A stretch of DNA of 64,000 nt from Geoanaerobacter pelophilus (GTDB lineage: Bacteria; Desulfobacterota; Desulfuromonadia; Geobacterales; DSM-12255), in contig NZ_JAHCVJ010000008.1 in the NCBI RefSeq assembly GCF_018476885.1, forward strand, positions 1 to 64,000, written 5' to 3'. Below the pieces are notes generated by a model, which saw only the letters and a list, made by a program, of their open reading frames with translations, was not told the DNA's origin and made no database searches. The position numbers and the translations under genes were made by a program. Positions 27,947 to 35,425 of the stretch are shown piece after piece. Numbering within the stretch: position 1 is the stretch's first letter; each line of letters starts with the position of its first letter.

Positions 27947-28546
27947 ATGATTGACGATCTGGACAAAACCCTGCAGGAGCTTCTCAAGACCGGTCTGCCG
28001 CCTGGCGTGGCAAGCCAGGTAGCCATCAGCTTTGCGCCGCCTGACAGCAGTTTCCCGCCGTCAGCGGTGACGCTGCCGGCCATCGACCTGTTTCTCTACG
28101 ATGTCCGGGAAAACCGGGACCTGCGCGATCAGGAGTGGCTGCTGGAGCGGCGCAGCGACGGAACTGGCAGTAAAAAACCGCCACCGGTACGGGTGGACTG
28201 TTCTTACCTGATCACGGCCTGGGCTTCTGGCGCGTCAAGCACCCCTGCCTTTGACGAACACCGGCTCCTGGGAGAGGTTATGAAGGTGCTGCTGCGCCAC
28301 CCGGTGATTCCTGAAGCCTTGCTGCAGGGGGGGCTCAAGGGGCAGGAGCCGCGGCTGCCTGCCGTGACCCTGCAGCCGGGGCAGCTGCAAAGCATGGGAG
28401 AATTCTGGCAGGCGCTCGGCGGCAAGCCGAAGGCCGCGCTCAACTATACCGTGACCATCGGCGTTGCGCCGCATGCACCGGAAGAGACCGGACCACTGGT
28501 CACCGACAAGGTTATCAAATTCAGGCAGGGCATTGAGGAGGGGTGA
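27947..28546 (+). CDS. DUF4255 tail terminator protein (Afp16-like)
   Basis: A 199-aa protein of the DUF4255 family. The signature appears as the N-terminal helix IDDLDKTLQELL, AIDLFLYDVRENRDLRDQEW, VRVDCSYLITAWA and HRLLGEVMKVLLRHPVIPEALL. In Afp and PVC particles the homologue (Afp16/Pvc16) caps the distal end of the tube and sheath. Its presence next to sheath genes supports a complete particle. AGAG with short spacing precedes the ATG. Confidence 0.88.
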   Translation: MIDDLDKTLQELLKTGLPPGVASQVAISFAPPDSSFPPSAVTLPAIDLFLYDVRENRDLRDQEWLLERRSDGTGSKKPPPVRVDCSYLITAWASGASSTPAFDEHRLLGEVMKVLLRHPVIPEALLQGGLKGQEPRLPAVTLQPGQLQSMGEFWQALGGKPKAALNYTVTIGVAPHAPEETGPLVTDKVIKFRQGIEEG

Positions 28547-28549
28547 CGC

Positions 28550-28861
28550 ATGGCGCAGGGAGAGTGGGAGATCACAAGGCATCAGGTGGCAATAGCCGGG
28601 AAAGTCACAGATGTCGTGACCGGCAGGCCGCTGCCGGGTGCCAGGATTTCCGTTTCATGCACAAATGGCAAAATGGAGCTGACTGCGGAATCGGACGGAC
28701 ATTTCCATGTTCTCGATCTGGCTAATGGCACCTACGAAGTTGAGGCGTCGCTGCCCGGCGCAGGATATGGCAACGGGATCAAGCAGGTGACGGTCACCCG
28801 CAACAGTGACGGGCGAATTCAAATGGCCGTGGCGGAAATGCAACTGGCTATCGCGCATTAA
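28550..28861 (+). CDS. small carboxypeptidase-regulatory-like beta-sandwich protein
   Basis: A 103-aa protein without signal peptide. ITRHQVAIAGKVTDVVTGRPLPGARI followed by TAESDGHFHVLDLANGTYEVEASLPG is the pattern of a carboxypeptidase regulatory-like (transthyretin-type) beta-sandwich. Such domains bind other proteins or sugars. It lies 3 bp after DUF4255 and 42 bp before the first sheath gene, so it is likely a particle component or decoration. No catalytic residues are visible. Confidence 0.7.
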   Translation: MAQGEWEITRHQVAIAGKVTDVVTGRPLPGARISVSCTNGKMELTAESDGHFHVLDLANGTYEVEASLPGAGYGNGIKQVTVTRNSDGRIQMAVAEMQLAIAH

Positions 28862-28903
28862 CATACTGGCTGGAACCTAATTCATCACAAAGGGGAGGAC
28901 AAA

Positions 28904-30103
28904 ATGGCTGATTATTTCGCACCAGGAGTCTATGTGGAAGAGGTGCCCTCTGCAGTTAAGCCGATTGCCGGAGTCGGTACGAGCACGGCCGGATTCGTTG
29001 GCGTTGCCGCAGACATAGCGGCCACTGACATGCCGCTGAACCCGGCAGGCGGGAATTATACCCAGGCCACGGCAGGGGTGGCGCAGCCGATCAATGGCTG
29101 GGAGGAGTTCCGGAAAAAGTTTGGCGATTTCTGCGAGGATAACCAGTACCTGGCCCATAGCGTCTACGGCTTTTTCAATAACGGCGGCACCCGTTGCTGG
29201 GTTATCAGGGTTGCGTCCGTGGATGATGTCAGCGACGCCATCGACAAGTTCAACGAGCTTGACGAAATCGCCATCGTGGCTGCGCCTTTGCCGCCGGATA
29301 CCGACCAGGATGCGTTGAATGCCATTCACTCCAAGCTGGTTTCCCATTGCCAGCTACTGGAGGACCGGGTGGCGATACTCGACTGCACCCGCGACATTGC
29401 CAGCGACAATCTGGTGATCTCAACCGATGACTCCGGCATCTGGCGCCCAGCGGCCAACCCGAAAGGGTACGGGGCATTCTATTTCCCCTGGATCGAGGTT
29501 GCTGATCCCCTGCAGAGCGCCGGCACGAGGATAGCGGTGCCGCCTAGCGGCCATCTGGCAGGGATCTATGCCAGGTCCGACGCGCAGCGTGGCGTCCACA
29601 AGGCCCCGGCAAACGAGGTGGTAATGGGTGCCCTCGGGCTTAAGTACCGGGTCAGCAAGTCGCTCCAGGCAAGCCTCAATCCGCTTGCCGTCAACTGCAT
29701 TCGTGAATTCAACGGCACCATCAAGGTCTGGGGCGCCCGTACCCTGGCTTCAGATCCGAACGGCGATCCGGAATGGAAATACATCAACGTCCGGCGCCTG
29801 ATCAACTACCTCCGCGAGTCGATTGACGAAGGGACCCAGTGGGTGGTGTTCGAGCCGAACGACATGGCGCTCTGGGCCAAGATCAACCGGAACATCACGG
29901 CGTTTCTTACCAATGTCTGGCGGGCCGGGGCGCTCTTCGGCAGCACGCCACAGCAGGCGTTCTATGTCAAGTGCGATGCTGAAACCAACCCGTCAGAGGT
30001 CCGCGACCTAGGCCAGGTGGTGACCGAGATCGGCGTGGCAGTGGTGAAGCCGGCTGAATTTGTCATTTTCAGAATCAGCCAGTGGGCCGGACCTTCTAAA
30101 TAG
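28904..30103 (+). CDS. contractile tail sheath protein 1
   Basis: A 399-aa sheath subunit. It starts MADYFAPGVYVEEVPSAVKPIAGVGTSTAGFVG, the usual sheath N-terminus that inserts in neighbouring subunits. It contains YARSDAQRGVHKAPANEVVMG and the C-terminal NVRRLINYLRESIDEGTQWVVFEPND block, then YVKCDAETNP...GVAVVKPAEFVIFRI. It should form the outer contractile tube of the injection particle. AAAGGGGAGG gives a strong ribosome binding site, fitting high expression. Confidence 0.93.
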   Translation: MADYFAPGVYVEEVPSAVKPIAGVGTSTAGFVGVAADIAATDMPLNPAGGNYTQATAGVAQPINGWEEFRKKFGDFCEDNQYLAHSVYGFFNNGGTRCWVIRVASVDDVSDAIDKFNELDEIAIVAAPLPPDTDQDALNAIHSKLVSHCQLLEDRVAILDCTRDIASDNLVISTDDSGIWRPAANPKGYGAFYFPWIEVADPLQSAGTRIAVPPSGHLAGIYARSDAQRGVHKAPANEVVMGALGLKYRVSKSLQASLNPLAVNCIREFNGTIKVWGARTLASDPNGDPEWKYINVRRLINYLRESIDEGTQWVVFEPNDMALWAKINRNITAFLTNVWRAGALFGSTPQQAFYVKCDAETNPSEVRDLGQVVTEIGVAVVKPAEFVIFRISQWAGPSK

Positions 30104-30111
30104 GAGTGGCA

Positions 30112-31656
30112 ATGCCGGGGAGATACAGGACACCTGGAGTGTATATCCGAGAGCTGACCGTGGCTCCGGCACGGGAGCTGGCGACCGGGATACCTCTGTT
30201 CATCGGGTATGCCGCGGACGGTGCGGCTCGTGAGCCTTTGGCCGTTGGCCGTTGGGACGAGTTCCGCACTGTTTTCGGCGACCCGGCGCCCGACCGCTAC
30301 CTTGCCTATAGTGTGCGCGGCTTTTTCGCCAATGGTGGCTCCCTCTGTCATGTCTGCGCCATCGACCGGGGGATAGCGGTTAGCCAGGCACTTGAAGCCC
30401 TTTTTGATGAGCTCTCCAAAGGGGAGCTGCTTGCTGCGGTCGATCTGATCTGTGTCCCCGAGATTCAGCTCTTCCCATCCCAGGCTTTGGCGCTGCAGCA
30501 GAAGGTCCTCGATTTTTGCCGCGCCCGGGCCAGTCAGGCCGGCGGCTATCTCTTCGCCATTCTCGACTCGGTCAAAGGGGTTGATACCGTCGGCGTGCTG
30601 CAGCAGCGCCAAGCGCTCACCGGTGACGACGGCGCCCTTTACTATCCCTGGATCCGGGTGAGCGACGGCCCTGTGGCCAGCGGCGGCTGTGTCCCCCCTT
30701 GCGGGCATATTGCCGGGATTTACGCCCGCAGCGACCAGATGTACGGGGTGCACAAGGCCCCGGCCAATGAGATCGTCGAAGAGGCGATCGATCTCGAAAC
30801 AGTGTTGAATGACCAGGGCCAGGGGGAATTGAACCCGGAAAACGTCAGCTGCCTCCGCTCCTTTCCGGGGCGGGGGATCAGGGTCTGGGGGGCACGGACC
30901 GTCAGCCGCGATCCTGCCTGGACCTATGTCAATGTCAGAAGGCTCTTCCTCGCGATCTGCCGGACCATAGAGCAGAAGATGGCGGAGCTGGTGTTCGAAC
31001 CCAATGACCCTACGCTCTGGATGCGGATCAGGCGGGAACTGGGCAGCTATCTCGGCTCCCTGCACCGCAAGGGGGCGTTTCAGGGAGAGAAGCCGGAAGA
31101 AGCCTATTTCGTCAAGTGCGACAGCGAAACCAACAGTAGCGAACTCCGCGACCAGGGGAAACTGGTGGTGGTGATCGGCCTGGCCATGGCAGCCCCGGCG
31201 GAATTCATCATTGTCCGGATCGTCCAGACCGACGGCGGGGTGACGGTCACCCCGGACACCGGGCTGCTTCCCTCCATGTCCATGCCATCTGCGGGTAACG
31301 GCGCGGAGGTGGAGATCGTCAGCATCTATCCCGATCCGCCCGGCGCCGACCTGGCCGGAGAGTTTGTCACGCTGCGCAACCGCGGGGGGAGTGCGGTGGA
31401 GCTGACCGGTTGGGTGCTGCGCGACCTTGCCGGACACCGCTATGTCTTCCCTAACTATACGATTCACCCCGGCGCCGAGGTCAAGGTCTGGACCAAACCG
31501 GGAGAAGATACCCTGAACGACCTGTACTGGGGGCATCGCGCCCCACTCTGGAACAATACCGGCGACACCGCTTATCTGCTCGATGAACAGGAGCGGCTCG
31601 CCGCCTGTTTCGCCTATGAAGGCGTGCGCAACAAAAACAAGACACGGCAGCCGTAA
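30112..31656 (+). CDS. contractile tail sheath protein 2 fused to a lamin-tail domain
   Basis: A 514-aa sheath paralogue. Residues 1 to about 375 repeat the sheath pattern (YRTPGVYIREL, YARSDQMYGVHKAPANEIVEE, YVNVRRLFLAICRTIEQK, YFVKCDSETNSSELRDQGK). After a linker, residues about 395-510 form an LTD (lamin-tail) domain: VEIVSIYPDPPG, AGEFVTLRNRGGSAVELTGW, RYVFPNYTIHPG and WNNTGDTAYLLDE. LTD domains are Ig-like modules that bind surfaces or nucleic acids. On a sheath they would face outward. TAGGAG fits the ATG at 30112 better than the GTG at 30106. Confidence 0.88.
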   Translation: MPGRYRTPGVYIRELTVAPARELATGIPLFIGYAADGAAREPLAVGRWDEFRTVFGDPAPDRYLAYSVRGFFANGGSLCHVCAIDRGIAVSQALEALFDELSKGELLAAVDLICVPEIQLFPSQALALQQKVLDFCRARASQAGGYLFAILDSVKGVDTVGVLQQRQALTGDDGALYYPWIRVSDGPVASGGCVPPCGHIAGIYARSDQMYGVHKAPANEIVEEAIDLETVLNDQGQGELNPENVSCLRSFPGRGIRVWGARTVSRDPAWTYVNVRRLFLAICRTIEQKMAELVFEPNDPTLWMRIRRELGSYLGSLHRKGAFQGEKPEEAYFVKCDSETNSSELRDQGKLVVVIGLAMAAPAEFIIVRIVQTDGGVTVTPDTGLLPSMSMPSAGNGAEVEIVSIYPDPPGADLAGEFVTLRNRGGSAVELTGWVLRDLAGHRYVFPNYTIHPGAEVKVWTKPGEDTLNDLYWGHRAPLWNNTGDTAYLLDEQERLAACFAYEGVRNKNKTRQP

Positions 31657-31691
31657 CCCGGTTGGCCGGTTAATTCAAGGAGGAGAGAATC

Positions 31692-32126
31692 ATGGCAACT
31701 GGAGATCGCAAAGACCCTTTTCGCGCGTATAACTTCCTGGTTGAGATCGACGGCATCACCCGGGCCGGTTTCAAGGAGTGTTCCGGGCTGGATTCCACCC
31801 AGGACCCGATCGAGTACCGTGAGGGGGGTGAGCCGCTCCATGCGCGCAAGCTTCCCGGCATGGTGAAGTTCTCGAATATCACTCTCAAACGCGGCATTAC
31901 CGATGATGCGGAACTCTGGGCCTGGCGCAAGACCGCCATGGAGGGGAAGGTTGAGCGGAAAAACGGCTCCATCATCCTGCTTGATGACACCGGTGCGGAA
32001 AAGCTCCGCTGGAACTTTGTCCACGCCTGGCCGAACAAGTGGACCGGCCCGACCTTCAACGCCTCCGGCAACGAGGTTGCCATCGAGTCGCTGGAAATCG
32101 CCCATGAAGGGGTAGCCAAGGCATGA
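31692..32126 (+). CDS. tail tube protein 1
   Basis: A 144-aa protein of the T4 gp19/Afp1-type tube family: DPFRAYNFLVEIDGITRAGFKECSGLD, EYREGGEPLHARKLPG, ITLKRGITDDAELWAW and VAIESLEIAHEG. Hexamers of this protein stack into the inner tube that carries cargo. AAGGAGGAG gives a strong ribosome binding site. Its stop overlaps the next start (ATGA). Confidence 0.93.
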   Translation: MATGDRKDPFRAYNFLVEIDGITRAGFKECSGLDSTQDPIEYREGGEPLHARKLPGMVKFSNITLKRGITDDAELWAWRKTAMEGKVERKNGSIILLDDTGAEKLRWNFVHAWPNKWTGPTFNASGNEVAIESLEIAHEGVAKA

Positions 32127-32491
32127 CGCTGCAGACCGAATTCAGCTTTACCCTGCCGCGGGGCTATGTGGATCAGGAAGGGAACCTGCATCGGGAAGGG
32201 AGCATGCGGCTGGCCACCGCCTTTGACGAGATCGCTCCGATGAAAGACCCGCGGGTGCAGGCCAACCCGGCCTATCTGGTCATCATCCTGCTGTCGCGGG
32301 TGATAACGCGGCTCGGCAGCCACACCTCCCTCAACCCGAAGATGGTCGAGGGGCTGTTCTCGGCCGACCTCGCCTTTCTCCAGGATTTCTACCGAAGGAT
32401 CAACGAGTACGGCACCAGCAGGATGGAGGTGGGGTGTCCCCACTGCGAAGGCCGGTTCGAGGTGGAGGTGAACGGCTCGGGGGAAGCATAG
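32123..32491 (+). CDS. phage-type tail assembly protein with zinc-ribbon-like end
   Basis: A 122-aa protein. FSFTLPRGYVDQEGNLHREG, MRLATAFDEIAPMKDPRV and FSADLAFLQDFYRRINEY match the tail-assembly-type protein found after the tube gene in many injection systems. The C-terminus has a single CPHC pair (MEVGCPHCEGRFEVEV). Translation is coupled to the tube gene by a 4-bp overlap. Just before its TAG stop is a GGGGGAA run (32479-32485), and the next conserved protein continues in the -1 frame. This resembles the G/GT frameshift arrangement of phage tail chaperones. Confidence 0.75.
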   Translation: MTLQTEFSFTLPRGYVDQEGNLHREGSMRLATAFDEIAPMKDPRVQANPAYLVIILLSRVITRLGSHTSLNPKMVEGLFSADLAFLQDFYRRINEYGTSRMEVGCPHCEGRFEVEVNGSGEA

Positions 32492-32652
32492 GCTGCCCCC
32501 CGGAGCAGTTGTCCGGGGAGGTAGCCTATATCGCTTATCACTTCCACTGGCCCCATGAAGAGATCATGGGGATGGAGCACCATGAGCGGCGGCGCTGGGT
32601 GGATGAGATCGCCCGGATAAATGAGCGGGTGAATCAGGGCTGCGCCGGTTGA
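32434..32652 (+). CDS. DUF6760 protein, -1 frame, start unclear
   Basis: Conserved part (from about 32488): PPEQLSGEVAYIAYHFHWP, EEIMGMEHHERRRWVDEI and ARINERVNQ, the DUF6760 pattern seen in eCIS clusters. The only standard start codons are a GTG at 32434, which adds a non-conserved 18-residue lead, and a TTG at 32509 inside the conserved part. The codon where homologues would be expected to start is ATA. The frame is -1 relative to the preceding assembly gene and stays open upstream. It is therefore either started at a poor codon or made as a frameshift fusion. Function is unknown; position suggests tube assembly. Confidence 0.65.
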   Translation: MSPLRRPVRGGGERLGGSIGCPPEQLSGEVAYIAYHFHWPHEEIMGMEHHERRRWVDEIARINERVNQGCAG

Positions 32653-32677
32653 GATATCATACGAAAACGAGTGAAAC

Positions 32678-33112
32678 ATGGCACTAGACAAGCGGCGCGA
32701 TCCATATCTCAGCTTCAATTTCCTGGTAGAAATCGAGGGGCTGGTGACAGCCGGGTTCCGGGAGGTTACCGGACTCCAGGCTGAGGTTGAGGTGCATGAC
32801 TACCGTGAAGGCGGCTTGAACAGCTACATCCACCGCCTGGCCGGTCCGGCGCGTTACCCGTCCAACCTGGTGCTGAGGCATGGCCTGACCGACGACCCGT
32901 CGCTCTGGCTCTGGCACCAGGAGGTGCGCCGGGGGGTCATCCAAAGGCGGAACGTCTCCATCATTCTGCTCGATACTACCAGGGCGCCGGTGCAGCACTG
33001 GCATCTGGAGCGGGCCTATCCGCTGCGCTGGGTCGGACCTGAGCTGCGGGCCGAAGCCAATGCCGTGGCGATTGAAGCGGTGGAATTAGTCCATTGTGGG
33101 TTCCATGACTGA
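32678..33112 (+). CDS. tail tube protein 2 (Afp5-like)
   Basis: A 144-aa paralogue of the first tube protein: DPYLSFNFLVEIEGLVTAGF, VEVHDYREGGLNSYIHRLAG, LVLRHGLTDDPSLWLWHQEV and VAIEAVELVHCGF. In Afp/PVC particles a second tube protein forms the layer joining tube and baseplate; the same role is likely. The reading frame ends inside the start of the next gene. Confidence 0.9.
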   Translation: MALDKRRDPYLSFNFLVEIEGLVTAGFREVTGLQAEVEVHDYREGGLNSYIHRLAGPARYPSNLVLRHGLTDDPSLWLWHQEVRRGVIQRRNVSIILLDTTRAPVQHWHLERAYPLRWVGPELRAEANAVAIEAVELVHCGFHD

Positions 33113-34703
33113 CAACGAGACCCTGACAACTGCTGATAATACTGCTGAAGCGCCGCTGGAGCGTTGCGTCGCAGGGCGTTACGCCCAGCTCTCTCCGCTC
33201 AGCCGTTCTGCGGAGATCCTGAGCCGGGGCGAGTCGCTCTGCACCATGGCAGAATCGCGGGGCACGCTGGCCGCCGAGATCTTCGGCCGCTGGGGCCGGG
33301 AGGCAACTGGCGCTCGCGAACAACTGCCGTTTGTCGCAGGGGTGACCCGTTGCGGTGCGGAACAGGATAGTGCCCCCGTGGCGGAAGAACCCTCAGAGGT
33401 TGACCGGTCGGCTACTCCACAGGTTTTCGGGCTGCTCCCGCGGCTGCGGGCCAGGCAGGATGCGGCTGCGTCAGGCGGGAGCGAGCTGTCTCTCTCTGCA
33501 GCCGGTGTTCGAAGCCCGGCGGTGGGGCCGGCTGGTAACATAAAGCGCGCCGCGGCCAGTGCTGTTTTGAGCAAACTGCAAACTGTTTCTCCTGAGGAGC
33601 CTCGCGCTGTTTCCCCCCCGGTTACGCCAGACGTCATCACAAATCTGGAAGAAGCCCCGCACCACAGCAATGCTCCTTTGGGACAAGGCGCGCCACTTGT
33701 CGCCCCGCGGAGCGGTGCTAGCCGCAGTGACTCTTCCCCCTTGGCGGCAGAGATGGCGGTAAAGAATGCACCGAAGATGGCTGCCGCAGCTTCGCAATCG
33801 CCGCTTTCCGGCGATACTGTGCCGGTTGCCGAAGCAGGCGGCTCCAGTCGGTTGGTTCCGGTAGTGACCCGGCTTCCCGAGCGCCCGGAAACCGCGGAGC
33901 TGCCGTTAACAGGCGCTCCGGGTTGCGTTAGCGCAAAGACCGGAGAGAGTGTCTCGCTGGAGTCGTTCCCAGGCCAAGCGGGCCATGGGAAACGCCCAGT
34001 TCTGCTCAGGAAGTTGGCGCCAGGCGGTAGCGAAGGGGTTCGCGATGGTGATACCCCGGCAGCCTTACCTATCGGCACATCCCGCCAGGTTAATAATAGC
34101 GGACAGGCAAGCAGTCAATTTCCACCGGTCATCGGCCGGGACGGAGCGGGGCTTGAGCCGGTCAAGGGGATCGATAGCCACGAACTCCCGGTAATTACGA
34201 TTGCTCGCAGCCAGGGAAGTCAGGTCGCCGCTGCCCAGCCGGTACAACTCATGGCTGAAACCCCGTCGCCATCTTTTGGTTCAGAGATGGCGCGCAGGAT
34301 GACCGGCAACCGGCGACAGCCGGAGGTAACTGCTGTCGAGGGCTCTATTGCTGGCGCTGCCGGGGTGCCGCTGTCCGCAGCTTCCCTGCCGTTAGGCATC
34401 GGCAGGCGGGCGGCTGCGGCGCCTGCCGCAGTGATGGCCGAAGCGCCGCACGGATTGGTCCAGCAGTCATCAGCCGCCGACATGTATCCGGTAAGCGGGC
34501 AGCTGGCGGCGATGCCAGCTCTCAACCGGTCACCGGAACAGCAGCCGGCGACCGCGGCAACGGTCAGCGCTCCAGCTGCCGACACCACGACGCCGTCCCG
34601 GCAAACAGGGTTGTCGCGGGAAGAGCTGTCACAGCTCGCAGACCAGGTCTACACGGTCATTGAGCAAAGACTGACCATTGAAAAGGAACGCAGAGGCCTT
34701 TAA
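33105..34703 (+). CDS. long Ala/Pro/Ser-rich eCIS protein with conserved C-terminal helix
   Basis: A 532-aa protein, mostly low-complexity: rich in Ala, Pro, Ser, Gly and Val with few aromatic residues and no predicted fold from about residue 90 to 500. Only the C-terminus looks conserved: REELSQLADQVYTVIEQRL ends in a charged helix (ERRGL), a motif I associate with the protein encoded between tube and LysM genes in other clusters. Function is unknown; a flexible scaffold or length-setting role is possible. The ATG at 33105 overlaps the tube stop, and a GTG at 33096 is an alternative. Composition is biased enough that codon-based prediction on the opposite strand gives a long false frame. Confidence 0.65.
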   Translation: MTDNETLTTADNTAEAPLERCVAGRYAQLSPLSRSAEILSRGESLCTMAESRGTLAAEIFGRWGREATGAREQLPFVAGVTRCGAEQDSAPVAEEPSEVDRSATPQVFGLLPRLRARQDAAASGGSELSLSAAGVRSPAVGPAGNIKRAAASAVLSKLQTVSPEEPRAVSPPVTPDVITNLEEAPHHSNAPLGQGAPLVAPRSGASRSDSSPLAAEMAVKNAPKMAAAASQSPLSGDTVPVAEAGGSSRLVPVVTRLPERPETAELPLTGAPGCVSAKTGESVSLESFPGQAGHGKRPVLLRKLAPGGSEGVRDGDTPAALPIGTSRQVNNSGQASSQFPPVIGRDGAGLEPVKGIDSHELPVITIARSQGSQVAAAQPVQLMAETPSPSFGSEMARRMTGNRRQPEVTAVEGSIAGAAGVPLSAASLPLGIGRRAAAAPAAVMAEAPHGLVQQSSAADMYPVSGQLAAMPALNRSPEQQPATAATVSAPAADTTTPSRQTGLSREELSQLADQVYTVIEQRLTIEKERRGL

Positions 34704-35321
34704 ATGAGACTGGAAAAGGCGACCATACAGAAGATCCTCGGCATACCGGAAACCATCGAGGTGCTGTTTAACCCGAATGAGTACCGGCTTTCGGTTTCCA
34801 ACCAGTTTGCCGAGATTGCCATTCCCGGCCTGGAGGCACCGCCGATCCAGTATGTGCGGGGCAACATCCGGACCCTGTCAATGCAGCTCTTTTTCGATAC
34901 CTATGAGCAGGGGAGTGACGTCCGGGAGCACACCGGCAGGATTGCAGGGCTGCTCGACACCGACCCGGAGCTGCATGCGCCGCCGGTTTGCCTGTTCAGC
35001 TGGGGCACCTTCAATTTCCAGGGGGTGCTGGAGCGGGCCGAGCAGCGGTTTACGCTGTTCCTGCCGAGCGGCATTCCGGCGCGGGCCACGGTCGATGTCA
35101 CCTTCAAAGAGTTCAGCGACACCGGGCTTCGGATGGCCAAGCACCGCTCCGCCAATTTCGACAAACGTTATACTGTCCGACGCGGCGACACCCTGGCCGG
35201 TATTGCCGGAAAAGAGTACGGCGACCCGAAGAACTGGCGCCCCATTGCCGAGGCCAACGGTATGGATGATCCGTTGGCGTTGCAACCGGGCCAGGTCCTG
35301 AGCATCCCGGCAATAGAGTAG
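34704..35321 (+). CDS. LysM tube-baseplate adaptor (Afp7-like)
   Basis: A 205-aa protein. The N-terminal part (TIEVLFNPNEYRLSVSNQFAE, then IQYVRGNIRTLSMQLFFDTY) is the eCIS/gp53-like tube adaptor. The C-terminal LysM module is RYTVRRGDTLAGIAGKEYGD, NWRPIAEANGMDDP, LQPGQVLSIPA. In Afp the equivalent protein links spike, tube and baseplate. The start directly follows the previous stop (TAAATG). Its stop codon is the first triplet of a palindromic repeat element. Confidence 0.88.
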   Translation: MRLEKATIQKILGIPETIEVLFNPNEYRLSVSNQFAEIAIPGLEAPPIQYVRGNIRTLSMQLFFDTYEQGSDVREHTGRIAGLLDTDPELHAPPVCLFSWGTFNFQGVLERAEQRFTLFLPSGIPARATVDVTFKEFSDTGLRMAKHRSANFDKRYTVRRGDTLAGIAGKEYGDPKNWRPIAEANGMDDPLALQPGQVLSIPAIE

Positions 35322-35400
35322 GGGCGCAGCTGGATGCGCCTGGCTTATGATGGGTTCAGAACCCCGATTAGGGGGCAGGGCGCATCTAGCTGCGCCCCTA
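35319..35400. repeat. 82-bp palindromic repeat element, MITE/REP-like
   Basis: Outer arms of 22 bp, TAGGGGCGCAGCTGGATGCG plus CC, match the reverse complement of the right end with one mismatch. The 38-bp centre contains a second small palindrome (GGGTTCAGAACCC). The element fills the only sizeable gap in the first 21 kb of the injection operon, and its left end supplies the LysM stop codon. No transposase is nearby. It resembles the GGGGCGCA-type repeats scattered in many proteobacterial genomes. Confidence 0.65.
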
Positions 35401-35425
35401 CAAATCTACAAAAGGTTATGAATTA

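Noticed and set aside
29962-31536. 524-codon minus-strand frame opposite sheath 2
   Set aside because: Shadow of a conserved sheath gene with intact motifs on the plus strand.
33179-34078. 299-codon minus-strand frame opposite the Ala/Pro/Ser-rich protein
   Set aside because: Composition bias gives long frames on both strands; only the plus frame is coupled to neighbours and has a conserved C-terminus.
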